Positions 1 to 8,030 are shown, counted from the stretch's first letter. The stretch: DNA of 38,127 nucleotides from Streptococcus pseudopneumoniae (GCF_001072375.1 NZ_JVKV01000028.1:1-38127); one strand, 5' to 3'. Program-made: numbers and translations. The notes: a model not told the origin generated them from the letters alone.

Positions 1-684
1 AAACGTTTGCCAGACTGCTTGGATGTTTGGTCTGCAAAACGTATCAAAGAACAAGGTGCAGATGCTGTTAAGTTCTTGCTTTACTATGATGTAGACAGCT
101 CTGACGAACTCAACCAACAAAAACAAGCCTACATTGAACGTATTGGTTCTGAGTGTGTAGCTGAAGATATTCCATTCTTCCTTGAAATTCTTGCCTATGA
201 TGAAAAAATTGCTGACGCAGGTTCTGCTGAGTACGCTAAAGTAAAACCACACAAGGTTATCGGTGCTATGAAAGTCTTCTCCGATCCACGTTTCAACATC
301 GATGTCTTGAAAGTAGAAGTTCCAGTTAACGTTAAATATGTTGAAGGTTTTGGTGATGGCGAAATCGTTCATACACGTGAAGAAGCAGCTGCTTTCTTCA
401 AAGCGCAAGACGAAGCAACTAACCTTCCATACATCTACTTGAGTGCAGGTGTATCCGCTAAGCTCTTCCAAGAAACACTTGTCTTTGCCCATGAATCAGG
501 CGCAAACTTCAATGGTGTTCTTTGTGGACGTGCAACATGGGCTGGCTCCGTTGAAGCTTACATCAAAGATGGAGAAGCAGCAGCTCGCGAATGGCTTCGT
601 ACAACTGGATTTGAAAACATCGATGAACTTAACAAGGTTCTTCAAACAACAGCTACTTCATGGACTGAACGTGTAGAAGCATAG
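1..684 (+). CDS. lacD: Tagatose 1,6-bisphosphate aldolase LacD (5' part missing)
   Basis: LacD cleaves tagatose 1,6-bisphosphate to dihydroxyacetone phosphate and glyceraldehyde 3-phosphate in the cytoplasmic tagatose-6-phosphate route for lactose, galactose or galactosamine. The frame is open from the first base, so about the first 100 residues lie outside the window; the usual length is about 325 aa and 227 codons are visible. Recognisable class I aldolase stretches include [16 protein letters not shown] at the start, [16 protein letters not shown] (the Lys in VKFLLYY is the likely Schiff-base residue, by family analogy), [27 protein letters not shown] and [11 protein letters not shown]. 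The lac or galactosamine genes that should precede it are not visible. Transcription may continue toward galM, which also has its own promoter. Confidence 0.95.
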   Translation, partial: KRLPDCLDVWSAKRIKEQGADAVKFLLYYDVDSSDELNQQKQAYIERIGSECVAEDIPFFLEILAYDEKIADAGSAEYAKVKPHKVIGAMKVFSDPRFNIDVLKVEVPVNVKYVEGFGDGEIVHTREEAAAFFKAQDEATNLPYIYLSAGVSAKLFQETLVFAHESGANFNGVLCGRATWAGSVEAYIKDGEAAAREWLRTTGFENIDELNKVLQTTATSWTERVEA

Positions 685-732
685 ATCAGAAATAGAAGAA
701 ACGACTTTTGTTAATAAAATATCTATGGTTTC

Positions 733-761
733 TTGACAAAGGTGTTTGTAAATCATACAAT
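733..761 (+). promoter_or_regulatory. galM promoter
   Basis: TTGACA at 733-738 and TACAAT at 756-761 are separated by 17 bp, close to the sigma-A consensus. The predicted start is near 768, giving a leader of about 60 nt before galM. The leader begins inside the inverted repeat at 763-796. Confidence 0.8.
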
Positions 762-762
762 A

Positions 763-796
763 AAACCATAGAAAGTGAATGCGCTTTCTATGGTTT
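763..796 (+). promoter_or_regulatory. Inverted repeat with cre-like centre in the galM leader
   Basis: Thirteen-base arms (763-775 and 784-796) are perfectly complementary around an 8-base loop. The centre, GTGAATGCGCTTTCT at 775-789, resembles a CcpA cre site with two mismatches. As RNA it could be a weak terminator for lacD read-through (tail GTTTGCTT) or a 5'-end stabilising hairpin. As DNA just downstream of the -10 it could be a catabolite-repression roadblock. A copy of the distal arm, CTATGGTTT, lies at 723-731 upstream of the promoter. Confidence 0.5.
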
Positions 797-830
797 GTTT
801 GCTTAATTGAATTAGAAAAAGGAGAGAAGG

Positions 831-1868
831 ATGAAAGCATACACAGAACGTGTATTTGGGAAAATTGATGGCAAGGATGTCCTCGCTTACCGTTTTGAAA
901 CGGAGGCAGGATACCAACTGGAAATCATGACCTATGGAGCAACAATTTTACGCTATGTAACTCCAGATAAGATTGGCAATTTTGCCAATGTTATCCTAGG
1001 TTTTGACGATTTCGAAAGCTATGTGGGAAATAGCCCTAAACATGGAGCAAGTGTAGGTCCAGTTGCAGGTCGTATTGCAGGTGCGACATTTGAAATCAAT
1101 GGGAAGACCTATGATCTTGAAGTCAACAATGCTAGCAACTGTAACCACAGTGGCTCAACTGGTTGGGATTCTAGCTTGTTTGAGCTAGTCGAAGTGAATG
1201 ATAATGGTTTGACTCTTTACACAGAAAGAGCAGACGGGACAGGAGGTTTCCCTGGAAACCTTAAAATCTGGATTAGCTACAACTTGGAAGAAAGTGGTGC
1301 CTACGAAGTTAGTTACAAGGTGACGACAGACCAGGATACCTTGGTTAATCCAACCAACCATAGCTACTTTAACTTATCTGGTGATTTCACGCAGACAGTT
1401 GACCGCCATGTATTCCAATTGAATACAGAGGGGATTTATCCAATTGCTCCTGATGGTGTTCCAGCTAAAACCCCAGATGCTAACCGTGATGTGGTCAAAC
1501 ATATCTATAATGGTGCCTTGTTGAAGGATATCTTTGCAGAAGAAGATGAGCAAATCCAACTCGTATCTGGTTTGGACCATCCATTTGCGCTTCCTGCAGG
1601 ACATGACAATGCTGGATTCCTCTATGACCAAGGTTCAGGTCGCTTCTTGCTCTTCAAGACAGAGGCTCCTTGCTTTGTGGTCTACACAGCAAACTTTGTG
1701 GACGAGAGTGTCATCATCGCTGGTCAGCCAATGATTCAGCACAATGGAATTGCTCTAGAAGCGCAAGCTTTACCAGATGCTATTCATAGCGATCTTAAAG
1801 ATCAAGTCATCCTCAAAGCAGGCCAAACTTTCACTAGCAAAACTCGTTACGAGCTTGTCGTGAAATAA
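831..1868 (+). CDS. galM: Aldose 1-epimerase (galactose mutarotase)
   Basis: GalM interconverts alpha and beta anomers of galactose and glucose in the cytoplasm, feeding the Leloir and tagatose routes. The 345 aa length is normal. Visible landmarks are an N-terminal GATILRYVTPD stretch, NHSG with His106, PTNHSYFNLSG with the catalytic His177, and GIALEAQALPDA with the catalytic base Glu310. The ATG at 831 follows AAAGGAGAGAAGG, a strong ribosome site. Its position after lacD fits galactose or lactose use. It is probably transcribed from the promoter at 733-761 and possibly under CcpA control. The gene ends in a bidirectional terminator facing rnjA. Confidence 0.95.
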   Translation: MKAYTERVFGKIDGKDVLAYRFETEAGYQLEIMTYGATILRYVTPDKIGNFANVILGFDDFESYVGNSPKHGASVGPVAGRIAGATFEINGKTYDLEVNNASNCNHSGSTGWDSSLFELVEVNDNGLTLYTERADGTGGFPGNLKIWISYNLEESGAYEVSYKVTTDQDTLVNPTNHSYFNLSGDFTQTVDRHVFQLNTEGIYPIAPDGVPAKTPDANRDVVKHIYNGALLKDIFAEEDEQIQLVSGLDHPFALPAGHDNAGFLYDQGSGRFLLFKTEAPCFVVYTANFVDESVIIAGQPMIQHNGIALEAQALPDAIHSDLKDQVILKAGQTFTSKTRYELVVK

Positions 1869-1869
1869 C

Positions 1870-1907
1870 AAAAATTCTCTGAAGTCATTCGATTTCAGAG
1901 AATTTTT
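1870..1907. terminator. Bidirectional terminator between galM and rnjA
   Basis: Perfect 14-bp stem AAAAATTCTCTGAA / TTCAGAGAATTTTT around a 10-base loop, with A-run and T-run flanks on both sides. It sits between the convergent galM (+) and rnjA (-) genes. Confidence 0.92.
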
Positions 1908-1909
1908 TC

Positions 1910-3589
1910 TTATTCTTCATCTGGTGTGAGAATCATCGGAATGATGATTGGTTCACGTTCAGTATTTTCGTAAAGGAATGGTCGAATGGCGTTTACGATA
2001 GCGCCATTGACAGACTGGACGCTGGCATCTTTGTTTTTCAAAGCGATACGAATGGCATTGAAAAGGATGCGTTGGCTTTGACGGATCAAGTCACCAGATT
2101 CGCGCATGTAGACAAATCCACGGCTGAGAATATCTGGTCCAGATAGGATCATCTGAGACTTGAAGTCAACGGTTGCGACAGCAAGTACAACACCATCTTC
2201 AGATAGATCGCGACGATCTTTAAGCACAGCTGCACCGATTTCGCCGATACGATTTCCATCGACGTAGATATCCTGAGCATTGAAATGGCCTGCGATACGG
2301 GCAGAGTTTGCAGTGAGGGCAAGCACATCACCATTACTCATGATAAAGATATTGTCCTTCTCTACGCCAGTATCCACCGCTAGCCCAGCGTGAACTTTCT
2401 GCATACGGTATTCACCGTGAACAGGCATGAAGTATTTTGGCTTAATCAAGCGGAGCATGAGTTTTTGCTCTTGCTGGCCACCGTGTCCAGATGTATGGAT
2501 GTTATTAATCTTACCATGGATGACTTCAACACCAGCTTCTGAAATGATGTTAATCAATTTGTTAACGCTAGTGGTGTTTCCTGGAATTGGGCTAGATGAG
2601 AAGATAACAGTATCACCAGGTTGGAGTTGCACTTGACGGTGAGTTCCGTTAGCGATACGAGAGAGGGCCGCCATAGGCTCGCCCTGACTACCTGTACAGA
2701 GGATCAGAACCTCACCCGCAGGATAGTCTTTGATTTCATTTGGCTCGATAAAGGTTCCCTTAGGTGCCTTGATGTAGCCAAGTTCAATCCCGTTGACAAT
2801 GGCCTTTTCCATAGAGCGCCCAAAGACAGCGATTTTACGACCAGTCTTAACAGCAGCTTCCGTTGCTTGTTGGAGACGGAAGATATTTGAGGCAAAGGAT
2901 GCAAAGATGATACGTCCTTCGATACCTTGGATAATCTTCATGATCGACTGGCCGACAACCTTTTCAGAGTTTGTAAAGGTTGGCACTTCAGCATTGGTCG
3001 AGTCAGAGAGTAAGCAAAGCACTCCGTCTTCACCTAGAGCTGCCATACGGTGCAAGTCTGCAGGTTCACCAACTGGTGTAAAGTCAAACTTGAAGTCTCC
3101 CGTACAGACGATTTTCCCTTGAGGTGTGTGGATGACAATTCCCAATGGCTCTGGAATCGAGTGGGTTGTTCTAAAGAAAGTTGCTTTAAGGTTTTTAAAG
3201 GTCAACTCCGTGTTGTGGTTGATTTCGTGAAGTGCAGCATTACGCAAAAGTCCATGCTCTTCGAGTTTTCCACGGATTAAGGCAAGGGCCAGTGGACCAG
3301 CATAGATAGGGATGTTTGCTTGCTTGAGCAAGAAAGGAATCCCTCCGATATGGTCCTCGTGTCCGTGTGTAATCAAGAGAGCCTTGACGCGGTCGATATT
3401 TTCTACAATATAAGAGTAATCAGGGATAACGTAGTCGATACCAAGCAGGTCATCCTCAGGGAATTTAATTCCTGCATCAACGATGATAATTTCGTCTTGA
3501 TATTCGATTCCGTATGTATTTTTACCGATTTCTCCTAGACCACCAATAGCAAAAACGCCAACTTCTTCTGGTTTAAGAGTATAGGCCAT
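1910..3589 (-). CDS. rnjA: Ribonuclease J1
   Basis: RNase J1 is the Firmicute ribonuclease with 5'-to-3' exonuclease and endonuclease activity, central to mRNA turnover and 16S rRNA maturation. The 559 aa protein has the metallo-beta-lactamase/beta-CASP layout: the zinc motif HGHEDH at residues 75-80, a further ligand region CTGDFKFD, the beta-CASP region ([18 protein letters not shown]), the late motif [11 protein letters not shown], and a C-terminal domain with [13 protein letters not shown]. It starts one base after the stop of rpoY, the same neighbour pair as in Bacillus (ykzG-rnjA), which argues for J1 rather than J2. It ends in the shared terminator with galM. Confidence 0.93.
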   Translation of the reverse strand: MAYTLKPEEVGVFAIGGLGEIGKNTYGIEYQDEIIIVDAGIKFPEDDLLGIDYVIPDYSYIVENIDRVKALLITHGHEDHIGGIPFLLKQANIPIYAGPLALALIRGKLEEHGLLRNAALHEINHNTELTFKNLKATFFRTTHSIPEPLGIVIHTPQGKIVCTGDFKFDFTPVGEPADLHRMAALGEDGVLCLLSDSTNAEVPTFTNSEKVVGQSIMKIIQGIEGRIIFASFASNIFRLQQATEAAVKTGRKIAVFGRSMEKAIVNGIELGYIKAPKGTFIEPNEIKDYPAGEVLILCTGSQGEPMAALSRIANGTHRQVQLQPGDTVIFSSSPIPGNTTSVNKLINIISEAGVEVIHGKINNIHTSGHGGQQEQKLMLRLIKPKYFMPVHGEYRMQKVHAGLAVDTGVEKDNIFIMSNGDVLALTANSARIAGHFNAQDIYVDGNRIGEIGAAVLKDRRDLSEDGVVLAVATVDFKSQMILSGPDILSRGFVYMRESGDLIRQSQRILFNAIRIALKNKDASVQSVNGAIVNAIRPFLYENTEREPIIIPMILTPDEE

Positions 3590-3590
3590 A

Positions 3591-3824
3591 TTAGAACTCC
3601 GTAATTTCGAATGCGCCAGTTTCTTTTTCGTAGTCTAGCAATTTGTCAGACAAGAGTTCGATATACTCGATGTTGTACTCTGGACGATTTTCTTCGACAA
3701 GTTGGCGAGCAGCGATACGTCCTTCAAGTTCTGAACTAGCATCGATGTTTAAGTATAGTGAGCGTGTTGTTTCACGACGTGGGCTACGGTCTTTTGTTTC
3801 TTGATAAAAAACTTTGTAAATCAT
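3591..3824 (-). CDS. rpoY: RNA polymerase epsilon subunit RpoY (DUF1447)
   Basis: RpoY is a small accessory subunit of Firmicute RNA polymerase. The 77 aa protein starts [11 protein letters not shown] and contains [10 protein letters not shown], typical of the family. I place the start at the ATG 3822-3824, which follows AAAGGA at good spacing; an upstream in-frame extension of 12 residues has no ribosome site and is not conserved in character. The gene precedes rnjA with one base between them, so the two are co-transcribed and probably translationally coupled. The promoter at 3938-3966 gives a leader of about 107 nt. Confidence 0.9.
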   Translation of the reverse strand: MIYKVFYQETKDRSPRRETTRSLYLNIDASSELEGRIAARQLVEENRPEYNIEYIELLSDKLLDYEKETGAFEITEF

Positions 3825-3937
3825 ATGTTTCCTTTCTGCTTTCAGGTCAGCTATATTCAAAAATGCTCAGTTTGAAGCTGGTTTGATTCCAGTTCATTTT
3901 TTGTCTTTATTGACCTTGATTCGTTACAATTATCTCA

Positions 3938-3966
3938 ATTATAACATAAAAAGGGGAATTAGTAAA
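3938..3966 (-). promoter_or_regulatory. rpoY-rnjA promoter
   Basis: Read on the minus strand: -35 TTTACT, 17-bp spacer, extended -10 TGTTATAAT. The leader contains a short imperfect hairpin (around 3870-3892 on the plus strand: GAAGCTGG / CCAGTTC). Whether it matters is unknown. Confidence 0.65.
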
Positions 3967-4025
3967 AGCAGGAAACATGGAAGTAAGGAGCTTGAAATGG
4001 GTTTCATTTTGCCTTGTATAAGTAT

Positions 4026-4054
4026 TTGAAGACTTCAGATGCAAGTGCTATAAT
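4026..4054 (+). promoter_or_regulatory. Promoter of the small membrane-protein gene at 4095
   Basis: -35 TTGAAG at 4026-4031, 17-bp spacer, extended -10 TGCTATAAT with TATAAT at 4049-4054. It diverges from the rpoY promoter. Confidence 0.75.
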
Positions 4055-4094
4055 AAAGTTATAAGAGACGTTTCTATATCAAGGAGGTTGAAAG

Positions 4095-4310
4095 ATGAAT
4101 GACTTATTTACTTTTGCTATCGGTATTCGTTTGGTAGCTTTTATGATTTTTGTTGCCTGTGTTTACGGAGGAAATGTTTTGTATACTCGGCTAGAGCATC
4201 GAAAAACCAAATTCCTTTGGAAGATTGGCTTTGTGACTCTGTATTCGTTTTTCCTTCTCCTTGTGACTTATGTGGTCTGGTTTGTATTTTACTTTGGTTT
4301 GAATACTTAA
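4095..4310 (+). CDS. Small two-helix membrane protein, unknown function
   Basis: I do not recognise this 71 aa protein. It has two hydrophobic segments (about residues 7-29 and 43-68) joined by a basic linker, LEHRKTKFLWK, which predicts a hairpin with the loop in the cytoplasm. It has a strong ribosome site (AAGGAGG, 7 nt before ATG) and a near-consensus extended -10 promoter, so it is a real gene. It faces the bacteriocin cassette across a terminator at 4381-4420. Proximity to the cib-type genes is suggestive, but it lies on the other strand with its own promoter. Confidence 0.75.
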   Translation: MNDLFTFAIGIRLVAFMIFVACVYGGNVLYTRLEHRKTKFLWKIGFVTLYSFFLLLVTYVVWFVFYFGLNT

Positions 4311-4380
4311 CTTCAGTTGTTTATTTATATCTGCTGATTGAACGAATATCTGGTATAAAAAGATAGCGAATCTAGTTACA

Positions 4381-4420
4381 AAAAAATCCACCCCAACTAT
4401 TAAGATAGGGTGGATTTTTT
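4381..4420. terminator. Bidirectional terminator between the 4095 gene and the cib cassette
   Basis: Perfect 13-bp stem AAAAAATCCACCC (4381-4393) / GGGTGGATTTTTT (4408-4420) with a 14-base loop. It serves convergent transcripts from both sides. The rest of 4311-4472 shows nothing further. Confidence 0.9.
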
Positions 4421-4472
4421 AACTCTTTCTCAAATTCGGTGTCCAATTTTCCCTCAAACAGAGGTTATATTT

Positions 4473-4673
4473 TCAGGTCCTATCCTTATTTTTACAGTTA
4501 TGATTGTTTTGTTCAAAAATAGAGTTGAAGCATAAAAATAAAACAATACAAACAGATAAATCAATTGGCAATGGTATAGTAGTAATGCTTAAATCGTTGA
4601 GAATACTGATCAAACTGTAAGAGATGAAGAAAATAAAATTCATCCTTCTAAAAATGTGTCTTTTATCTAGCAT
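4473..4673 (-). CDS. cibC: Immunity-type hydrophobic protein, CibC-like
   Basis: This 66 aa protein has a basic start (MLDKRHIFRR), two hydrophobic segments (about 11-30 and 34-52) and a polar basic tail, the build of a small bacteriocin immunity protein. It is the third gene of the cassette, starting 3 bases after the cibB-like stop. The ribosome site is weak (GGAT), which suggests translational coupling. In pneumococcus the cib locus between the rnjA/rpoY pair and the tsaB-rimI-tsaD cluster ends in cibC, which protects against the CibAB peptides; the role here rests on position and size, not on recognised sequence. Confidence 0.6.
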   Translation of the reverse strand: MLDKRHIFRRMNFIFFISYSLISILNDLSITTIPLPIDLSVCIVLFLCFNSIFEQNNHNCKNKDRT

Positions 4674-4676
4674 GAC

Positions 4677-4820
4677 TTATCCAAACTTTTTACGGAGATC
4701 TTTTCCAATGGTGTAAGCTGCCATAAATAAAGCTATACCAACACCTACACCAAAACCCCCCTTGATTTCTTGCAATTCTTTATTAGAAATTTCATGATAT
4801 TTGTCTAAATCTTTAATCAT
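4677..4820 (-). CDS. cibB: Double-glycine bacteriocin peptide, CibB-like
   Basis: A 47-codon gene. The 22-residue leader ends ISNKELQEIKGG, matching the LSxxELxxIxGG signal cut by ComAB-type peptidase-ABC exporters. The predicted mature peptide is 25 residues, starts FGVGVGIALF, has a GxxxG-type segment and ends in a basic tail (GKDLRKKFG), as expected for one half of a two-peptide bacteriocin. The ribosome site GGAGG overlaps the cibA-like stop, and only one base separates the two genes. Identification as CibB rests on leader type, order and genomic position. Confidence 0.68.
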   Translation of the reverse strand: MIKDLDKYHEISNKELQEIKGGFGVGVGIALFMAAYTIGKDLRKKFG

Positions 4821-4821
4821 A

Positions 4822-5004
4822 CTAACCTCCTAAAAAATAACCAGCTGCTAAGCCAGAGCCTACAAGTGCTGTTCCACCAGCAACAGCTTTCCAAGAAACT
4901 GCTACACCAAAGATAACCAAGGGAGCGAGACCACCATCAATATCTGATAATTCATTTTCAGATAGCGATACAAATTGATTGTCAATATTTTCGAAATTTG
5001 TCAT
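4822..5004 (-). CDS. cibA: Double-glycine bacteriocin peptide, CibA-like
   Basis: The 60 aa precursor has a 25-residue leader ending LSENELSDIDGG, a clear double-glycine secretion signal. The mature 35 residues are hydrophobic and rich in Gly and Ala, with several GxxxG spacings near the C-terminus (GGTALVGSGLAAGYFLGG), typical of paired pore-forming bacteriocins. The ATG follows AAAGGAGGAA. A ComX-type cin-box lies about 33 nt upstream, so expression is expected during competence. In pneumococcus CibAB kill non-competent siblings (fratricide). No exporter gene is next to it, which fits export by the ComAB system encoded elsewhere. Confidence 0.72.
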   Translation of the reverse strand: MTNFENIDNQFVSLSENELSDIDGGLAPLVIFGVAVSWKAVAGGTALVGSGLAAGYFLGG

Positions 5005-5037
5005 TGAACTTTCCTCCTTTTTTCTTGTTCACTTTTA

Positions 5038-5045
5038 TATTCGGA
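5038..5045 (-). promoter_or_regulatory. ComX (SigX) cin-box upstream of the cib cassette
   Basis: On the minus strand this reads TCCGAATA, 7 of 8 matches to the streptococcal late-competence box TACGAATA. It lies about 33 nt before the first bacteriocin gene, downstream of a pyrimidine-rich stretch. The site and the gene type support each other. Confidence 0.7.
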
Positions 5046-5176
5046 AACGAAAAGGAAAAGTTGCGATTTTTTTGAGGATTTCTTTTCACTGTGATTTTTG
5101 ATACAAAACAAAGAAAATTCCCATGTGCCTTCTTTTGTAGTATAATAGTAAGCAGACAAAAAGATAGGAATGTGTT

Positions 5177-5860
5177 ATGAAAGTATTAGCTTTTGATACG
5201 TCCAGCAAGGCTCTTTCTCTAGCTATTTTAGAGGACAAGCAGCTTCTTGCCGAGACGACTATTAACATCAAGAAAAATCACAGTATTACCCTTATGCCTG
5301 CCATCGATTTTTTGATGGCAAGTTTGGATTTGACACCCAAGGATTTGGATCGAATCGTAGTGGCAGAGGGTCCAGGTAGCTACACAGGTCTGCGAATTGC
5401 AGTAGCAACTGCCAAGACCTTAGCTCATACTCTGAACATCGAGTTAGTGGGTATGTCTAGCCTTTTAGCTCTGGTACCGACTCAACAGAAAGATTTGGTT
5501 GTCCCTTTAATGGATGCGCGTCGCAACAATGTTTATGCAGGATTTTATGAAAATGCCCAGCCTGTCTTTCCAGAGGCTCATCTATCCTTTGCAGAAGTCT
5601 TGGAGCAAGTCAAAGATGCTGAGCAGGTAACCTTTGTCGGTGAAGTAGGAGCCTTTGTGGATCAAATCCAAGAACAATTGCCACAAGCCAACTATCTAGA
5701 AACCTTACCAAACGCAGCCAATCTTGCTCTTTGGGCTTGGGACAAGGAAGCAGACTCCTTGCACGACTTTGTGCCGAATTACCTCAAGCGTGTCGAAGCT
5801 GAGGAAAATTGGCTCAAGAATCACACCGAGTCTGGTGAGTCTTACATTAAACGCCTATGA
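5177..5860 (+). CDS. tsaB: tRNA threonylcarbamoyladenosine biosynthesis protein TsaB
   Basis: TsaB is the inactive paralogue and partner of TsaD in the TsaBDE complex that transfers threonylcarbamoyl to A37 of ANN-decoding tRNAs. The 227 aa length is normal. It begins with the ASKHA fold strand MKVLAFDTSSKALSLAI and carries the hallmark AEGPGSYTGLRIAVATAK at residues 63-80. A -10 TATAAT lies at 5141-5146 with a poor -35, and the ribosome site is weak (GATAGGAA). The stop overlaps the rimI start as ATGA, so tsaB, rimI and tsaD form one operon. Confidence 0.93.
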   Translation: MKVLAFDTSSKALSLAILEDKQLLAETTINIKKNHSITLMPAIDFLMASLDLTPKDLDRIVVAEGPGSYTGLRIAVATAKTLAHTLNIELVGMSSLLALVPTQQKDLVVPLMDARRNNVYAGFYENAQPVFPEAHLSFAEVLEQVKDAEQVTFVGEVGAFVDQIQEQLPQANYLETLPNAANLALWAWDKEADSLHDFVPNYLKRVEAEENWLKNHTESGESYIKRL

Positions 5861-6294
5861 TAGAGATTAAACGAATCCAACAGCGACCTGACTTGGCCCA
5901 AGCCATCTATGCTGTTATGGCAGATGTTTATCCAGTTAGTCCTTGGACTCTGGAACAAATCCAAGCAGACCTGTCTCAAGATCAGACCTGGTATGCTTTA
6001 GCCTACGATGGGATAGAAGTGATAGGTTTTCTAGCTGTTCAGGAAAATATCTTTGAAGCAGAAGTCTTGCAAATCGCTGTCAAAAAAGCCTATCAGGGTC
6101 AGGGGATTGCGTCAGCCTTGTTTGCAACATTACCGATAGGCAAGGAGATTTTTCTCGAAGTCAGAAAGTCAAACCAACGAGCGCAAGCATTTTACAAGAA
6201 AGAAAAGATGGCTGTCATCGCTGAGAGAAAGGCCTATTACCATGATCCAGTCGAGGACGCCATTATCATGAAGAGAGAAATAGATGAAGGATAG
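5857..6294 (+). CDS. rimI: Ribosomal protein S18 alanine N-acetyltransferase RimI (GNAT)
   Basis: A 145 aa GNAT-fold enzyme that in this context acetylates the N-terminus of ribosomal protein S18. The acetyl-CoA signature appears as [20 protein letters not shown] around residues 70-90 (Q-G-Q-G-I-A), followed by [17 protein letters not shown], the typical C-terminal GNAT strand-helix. It overlaps tsaB by 4 bases and tsaD by 11 bases, which indicates tight translational coupling. The tsaB-rimI-tsaD order is common in Firmicutes and supports the RimI name over a generic GNAT. Confidence 0.88.
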   Translation: MIEIKRIQQRPDLAQAIYAVMADVYPVSPWTLEQIQADLSQDQTWYALAYDGIEVIGFLAVQENIFEAEVLQIAVKKAYQGQGIASALFATLPIGKEIFLEVRKSNQRAQAFYKKEKMAVIAERKAYYHDPVEDAIIMKREIDEG

Positions 6295-7294
6295 ATATAT
6301 TTTAGCATTTGAGACATCCTGTGATGAGACCAGTGTCGCCGTCCTGAAAAACGACGACGAGCTCTTGTCCAATGTCATTGCTAGTCAAATTGAGAGTCAC
6401 AAACGTTTTGGTGGCGTAGTGCCAGAAGTAGCCAGTCGTCACCATGTCGAAGTTATCACAGCTTGCATTGAGGAAGCTCTAGCAGAGGCAGGTATTACCG
6501 AAGAGGATGTGACAGCTGTTGCTGTTACTTACGGACCAGGCTTGGTCGGAGCCTTGTTAGTTGGTTTGTCAGCTGCTAAGGCCTTTGCTTGGGCTCATGG
6601 ACTTCCACTGATTCCCGTTAATCACATGGCTGGTCACCTTATGGCGGCTCAAAGTGTCGAGACTTTGGAGTTTCCCTTGCTAGCCCTTTTAGTCAGTGGT
6701 GGGCACACAGAGTTGGTCTATGTTTCTGAGGCTGGTGATTACAAGATCGTTGGTGAAACTCGAGATGATGCGGTTGGCGAGGCCTATGATAAGGTCGGTC
6801 GTGTCATGGGCTTGACCTATCCAGCAGGTCGGGAGATTGACGAGTTAGCCCACCAAGGTCAGGATATTTATGATTTCCCACGTGCCATGATTAAGGAAGA
6901 TAATCTGGAGTTCTCATTCTCAGGTTTGAAGTCTGCCTTTATCAATCTTCACCACAATGCCGAGCAAAAGGGAGAAAGCCTGTCTACAGAGGACTTGTGT
7001 GCCTCCTTCCAAGCAGCAGTTATGGATATTCTCATGGCAAAAACCAAGAAAGCTCTGGAGAAATACCCTGTTAAAACCCTTGTCGTGGCTGGTGGTGTAG
7101 CTGCAAATAAAGGTCTTAGAGAACGCTTAACAGCTGAAATCACTGACGTCAAGGTCATCATTCCACCTCTGCGTCTTTGCGGAGACAATGCAGGCATGAT
7201 TGCCTATGCCAGCGTCAGCGAGTGGAACAAAGAAAACTTTGCAGGCTTGGAGCTAAATGCCAAACCAAGTCTCGCTTTTGATACTATAGAATAA
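6284..7294 (+). CDS. tsaD: tRNA N6-adenosine threonylcarbamoyltransferase TsaD
   Basis: TsaD is the catalytic subunit for tRNA t6A37 formation. The 336 aa protein starts [20 protein letters not shown] and has the metal-binding HMAGH motif (His114 and His118), [13 protein letters not shown], the [13 protein letters not shown] phosphate loop and a C-terminal [13 protein letters not shown] nucleotide site. It is full length and intact. It is the last gene of the tsaB-rimI-tsaD operon; its stop codon lies in the first arm of the terminator at 7293-7320. Confidence 0.95.
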   Translation: MKDRYILAFETSCDETSVAVLKNDDELLSNVIASQIESHKRFGGVVPEVASRHHVEVITACIEEALAEAGITEEDVTAVAVTYGPGLVGALLVGLSAAKAFAWAHGLPLIPVNHMAGHLMAAQSVETLEFPLLALLVSGGHTELVYVSEAGDYKIVGETRDDAVGEAYDKVGRVMGLTYPAGREIDELAHQGQDIYDFPRAMIKEDNLEFSFSGLKSAFINLHHNAEQKGESLSTEDLCASFQAAVMDILMAKTKKALEKYPVKTLVVAGGVAANKGLRERLTAEITDVKVIIPPLRLCGDNAGMIAYASVSEWNKENFAGLELNAKPSLAFDTIE

Positions 7295-7320
7295 AGAGTT
7301 AGCCTAGAGTTAACTCTTTT
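7293..7320 (+). terminator. Terminator of the tsaB-rimI-tsaD operon
   Basis: Stem AAAGAGTTA / TAACTCTTT with a 9-base loop and a short T-run. The arm overlaps the tsaD stop. The short T-tract suggests moderate strength. Confidence 0.65.
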
Positions 7321-7324
7321 ATCT

Positions 7325-7354
7325 TGGACAAATGACCGATTTTTTTTGTATAGT
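7325..7354 (+). promoter_or_regulatory. Promoter immediately before the lipoprotein ATG
   Basis: TGGACA at 7325-7330 and TATAGT at 7349-7354 with an 18-bp spacer. The predicted start coincides with the ATG at 7361, so the transcript may be leaderless. Confidence 0.5.
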
Positions 7355-7360
7355 AGAAAT

Positions 7361-7972
7361 ATGAAATTTACAAAAATAATCAGTAGTCTGCTTGTACTTG
7401 GAACTTTCCTCCTATTTCTAACAGCTTGTCAGACTTTTTCCAAGACGCAACTGGTCGTGTTTGAGTCACTTTCATTTTATATGCCTACGAAGTCTTTTGA
7501 AGAAGCGTTTGGAGAACCAAATGAAGTAGTAGAAGAAACAGCAACTGGCTATCGAGATACTTGGCATGCAGAAGACCCTTATCTCTATAAAACAGGGCGT
7601 CTTTTTTATAATTATGACAAGGTTAATTGGAAGAATTATAGCGGTCGAGCAACCTTCACCTTTTCAAAATCGCATCGTTTACAAGAAGCGACGATTTATT
7701 TTCCGATGCCTTCTAAAGCGCAACAGAAAGAAATATTTTATCACATGACTCAAGACATAAAAGCAGAAATCGAAGCTCTACCAAACTTTCAATCCTTGAA
7801 AGTTGATGCCTTGGCAGGTGATGATGTTGGTTATCGATTTAAGGTTAAGTTGAAAGGGCAGAGAGAAGAACTCTGGGTTGATGTTTACCCGATAGAAAAT
7901 GAATATGTTGAAAAACCTGAAGTTGACAAATATCCTATTCGAGTGGATCAATTTCGCATGTATCCTGAATGA
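7361..7972 (+). CDS. Putative lipoprotein, unknown function
   Basis: A 203 aa secreted lipoprotein candidate: basic MKFTK start, hydrophobic core, lipobox FLTAC with Cys23, then a soluble domain. The segment TKSFEEAFGEPNEVVEETATGYRDTW resembles in style small extracytoplasmic domains with a helix followed by beta strands, but I do not recognise the family. The ATG at 7361 makes a proper signal peptide; a TTG five codons upstream would add YSRN before it and has no ribosome site either. No Shine-Dalgarno is visible and a -10 hexamer sits 6 bp upstream. It stands alone between tsaD and azlC. Confidence 0.8.
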   Translation: MKFTKIISSLLVLGTFLLFLTACQTFSKTQLVVFESLSFYMPTKSFEEAFGEPNEVVEETATGYRDTWHAEDPYLYKTGRLFYNYDKVNWKNYSGRATFTFSKSHRLQEATIYFPMPSKAQQKEIFYHMTQDIKAEIEALPNFQSLKVDALAGDDVGYRFKVKLKGQREELWVDVYPIENEYVEKPEVDKYPIRVDQFRMYPE

Positions 7973-8013
7973 GTACTTTTTACTAGCTTAAAACTCTAAA
8001 CTTTTTTCTATTT

Positions 8014-8030
8014 TACGAATATGTTATAAT
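8014..8030 (+). promoter_or_regulatory. azlCD promoter with an embedded cin-box
   Basis: An extended -10, TGTTATAAT, has its hexamer at 8025-8030. Just upstream, partly abutting it, is TACGAATA (8014-8021), an exact match to the ComX box and preceded by a T-rich stretch. No good -35 is seen. A single exact 8-mer is expected by chance about once in a window this size, so the competence link is only a possibility. The leader also holds the hairpin ACTGTTT-GGG-AAACAGT at 8044-8060. Confidence 0.5.

Noticed and set aside
4341-4348. AACGAATA, another near cin-box on the plus strand
   Set aside because: It lies in the tail of the 71 aa gene just before a terminator, with no gene downstream on that strand.
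5086-5271. 61-codon minus-strand frame over the tsaB start
   Set aside because: It overlaps the tsaB promoter and start and has no ribosome site.
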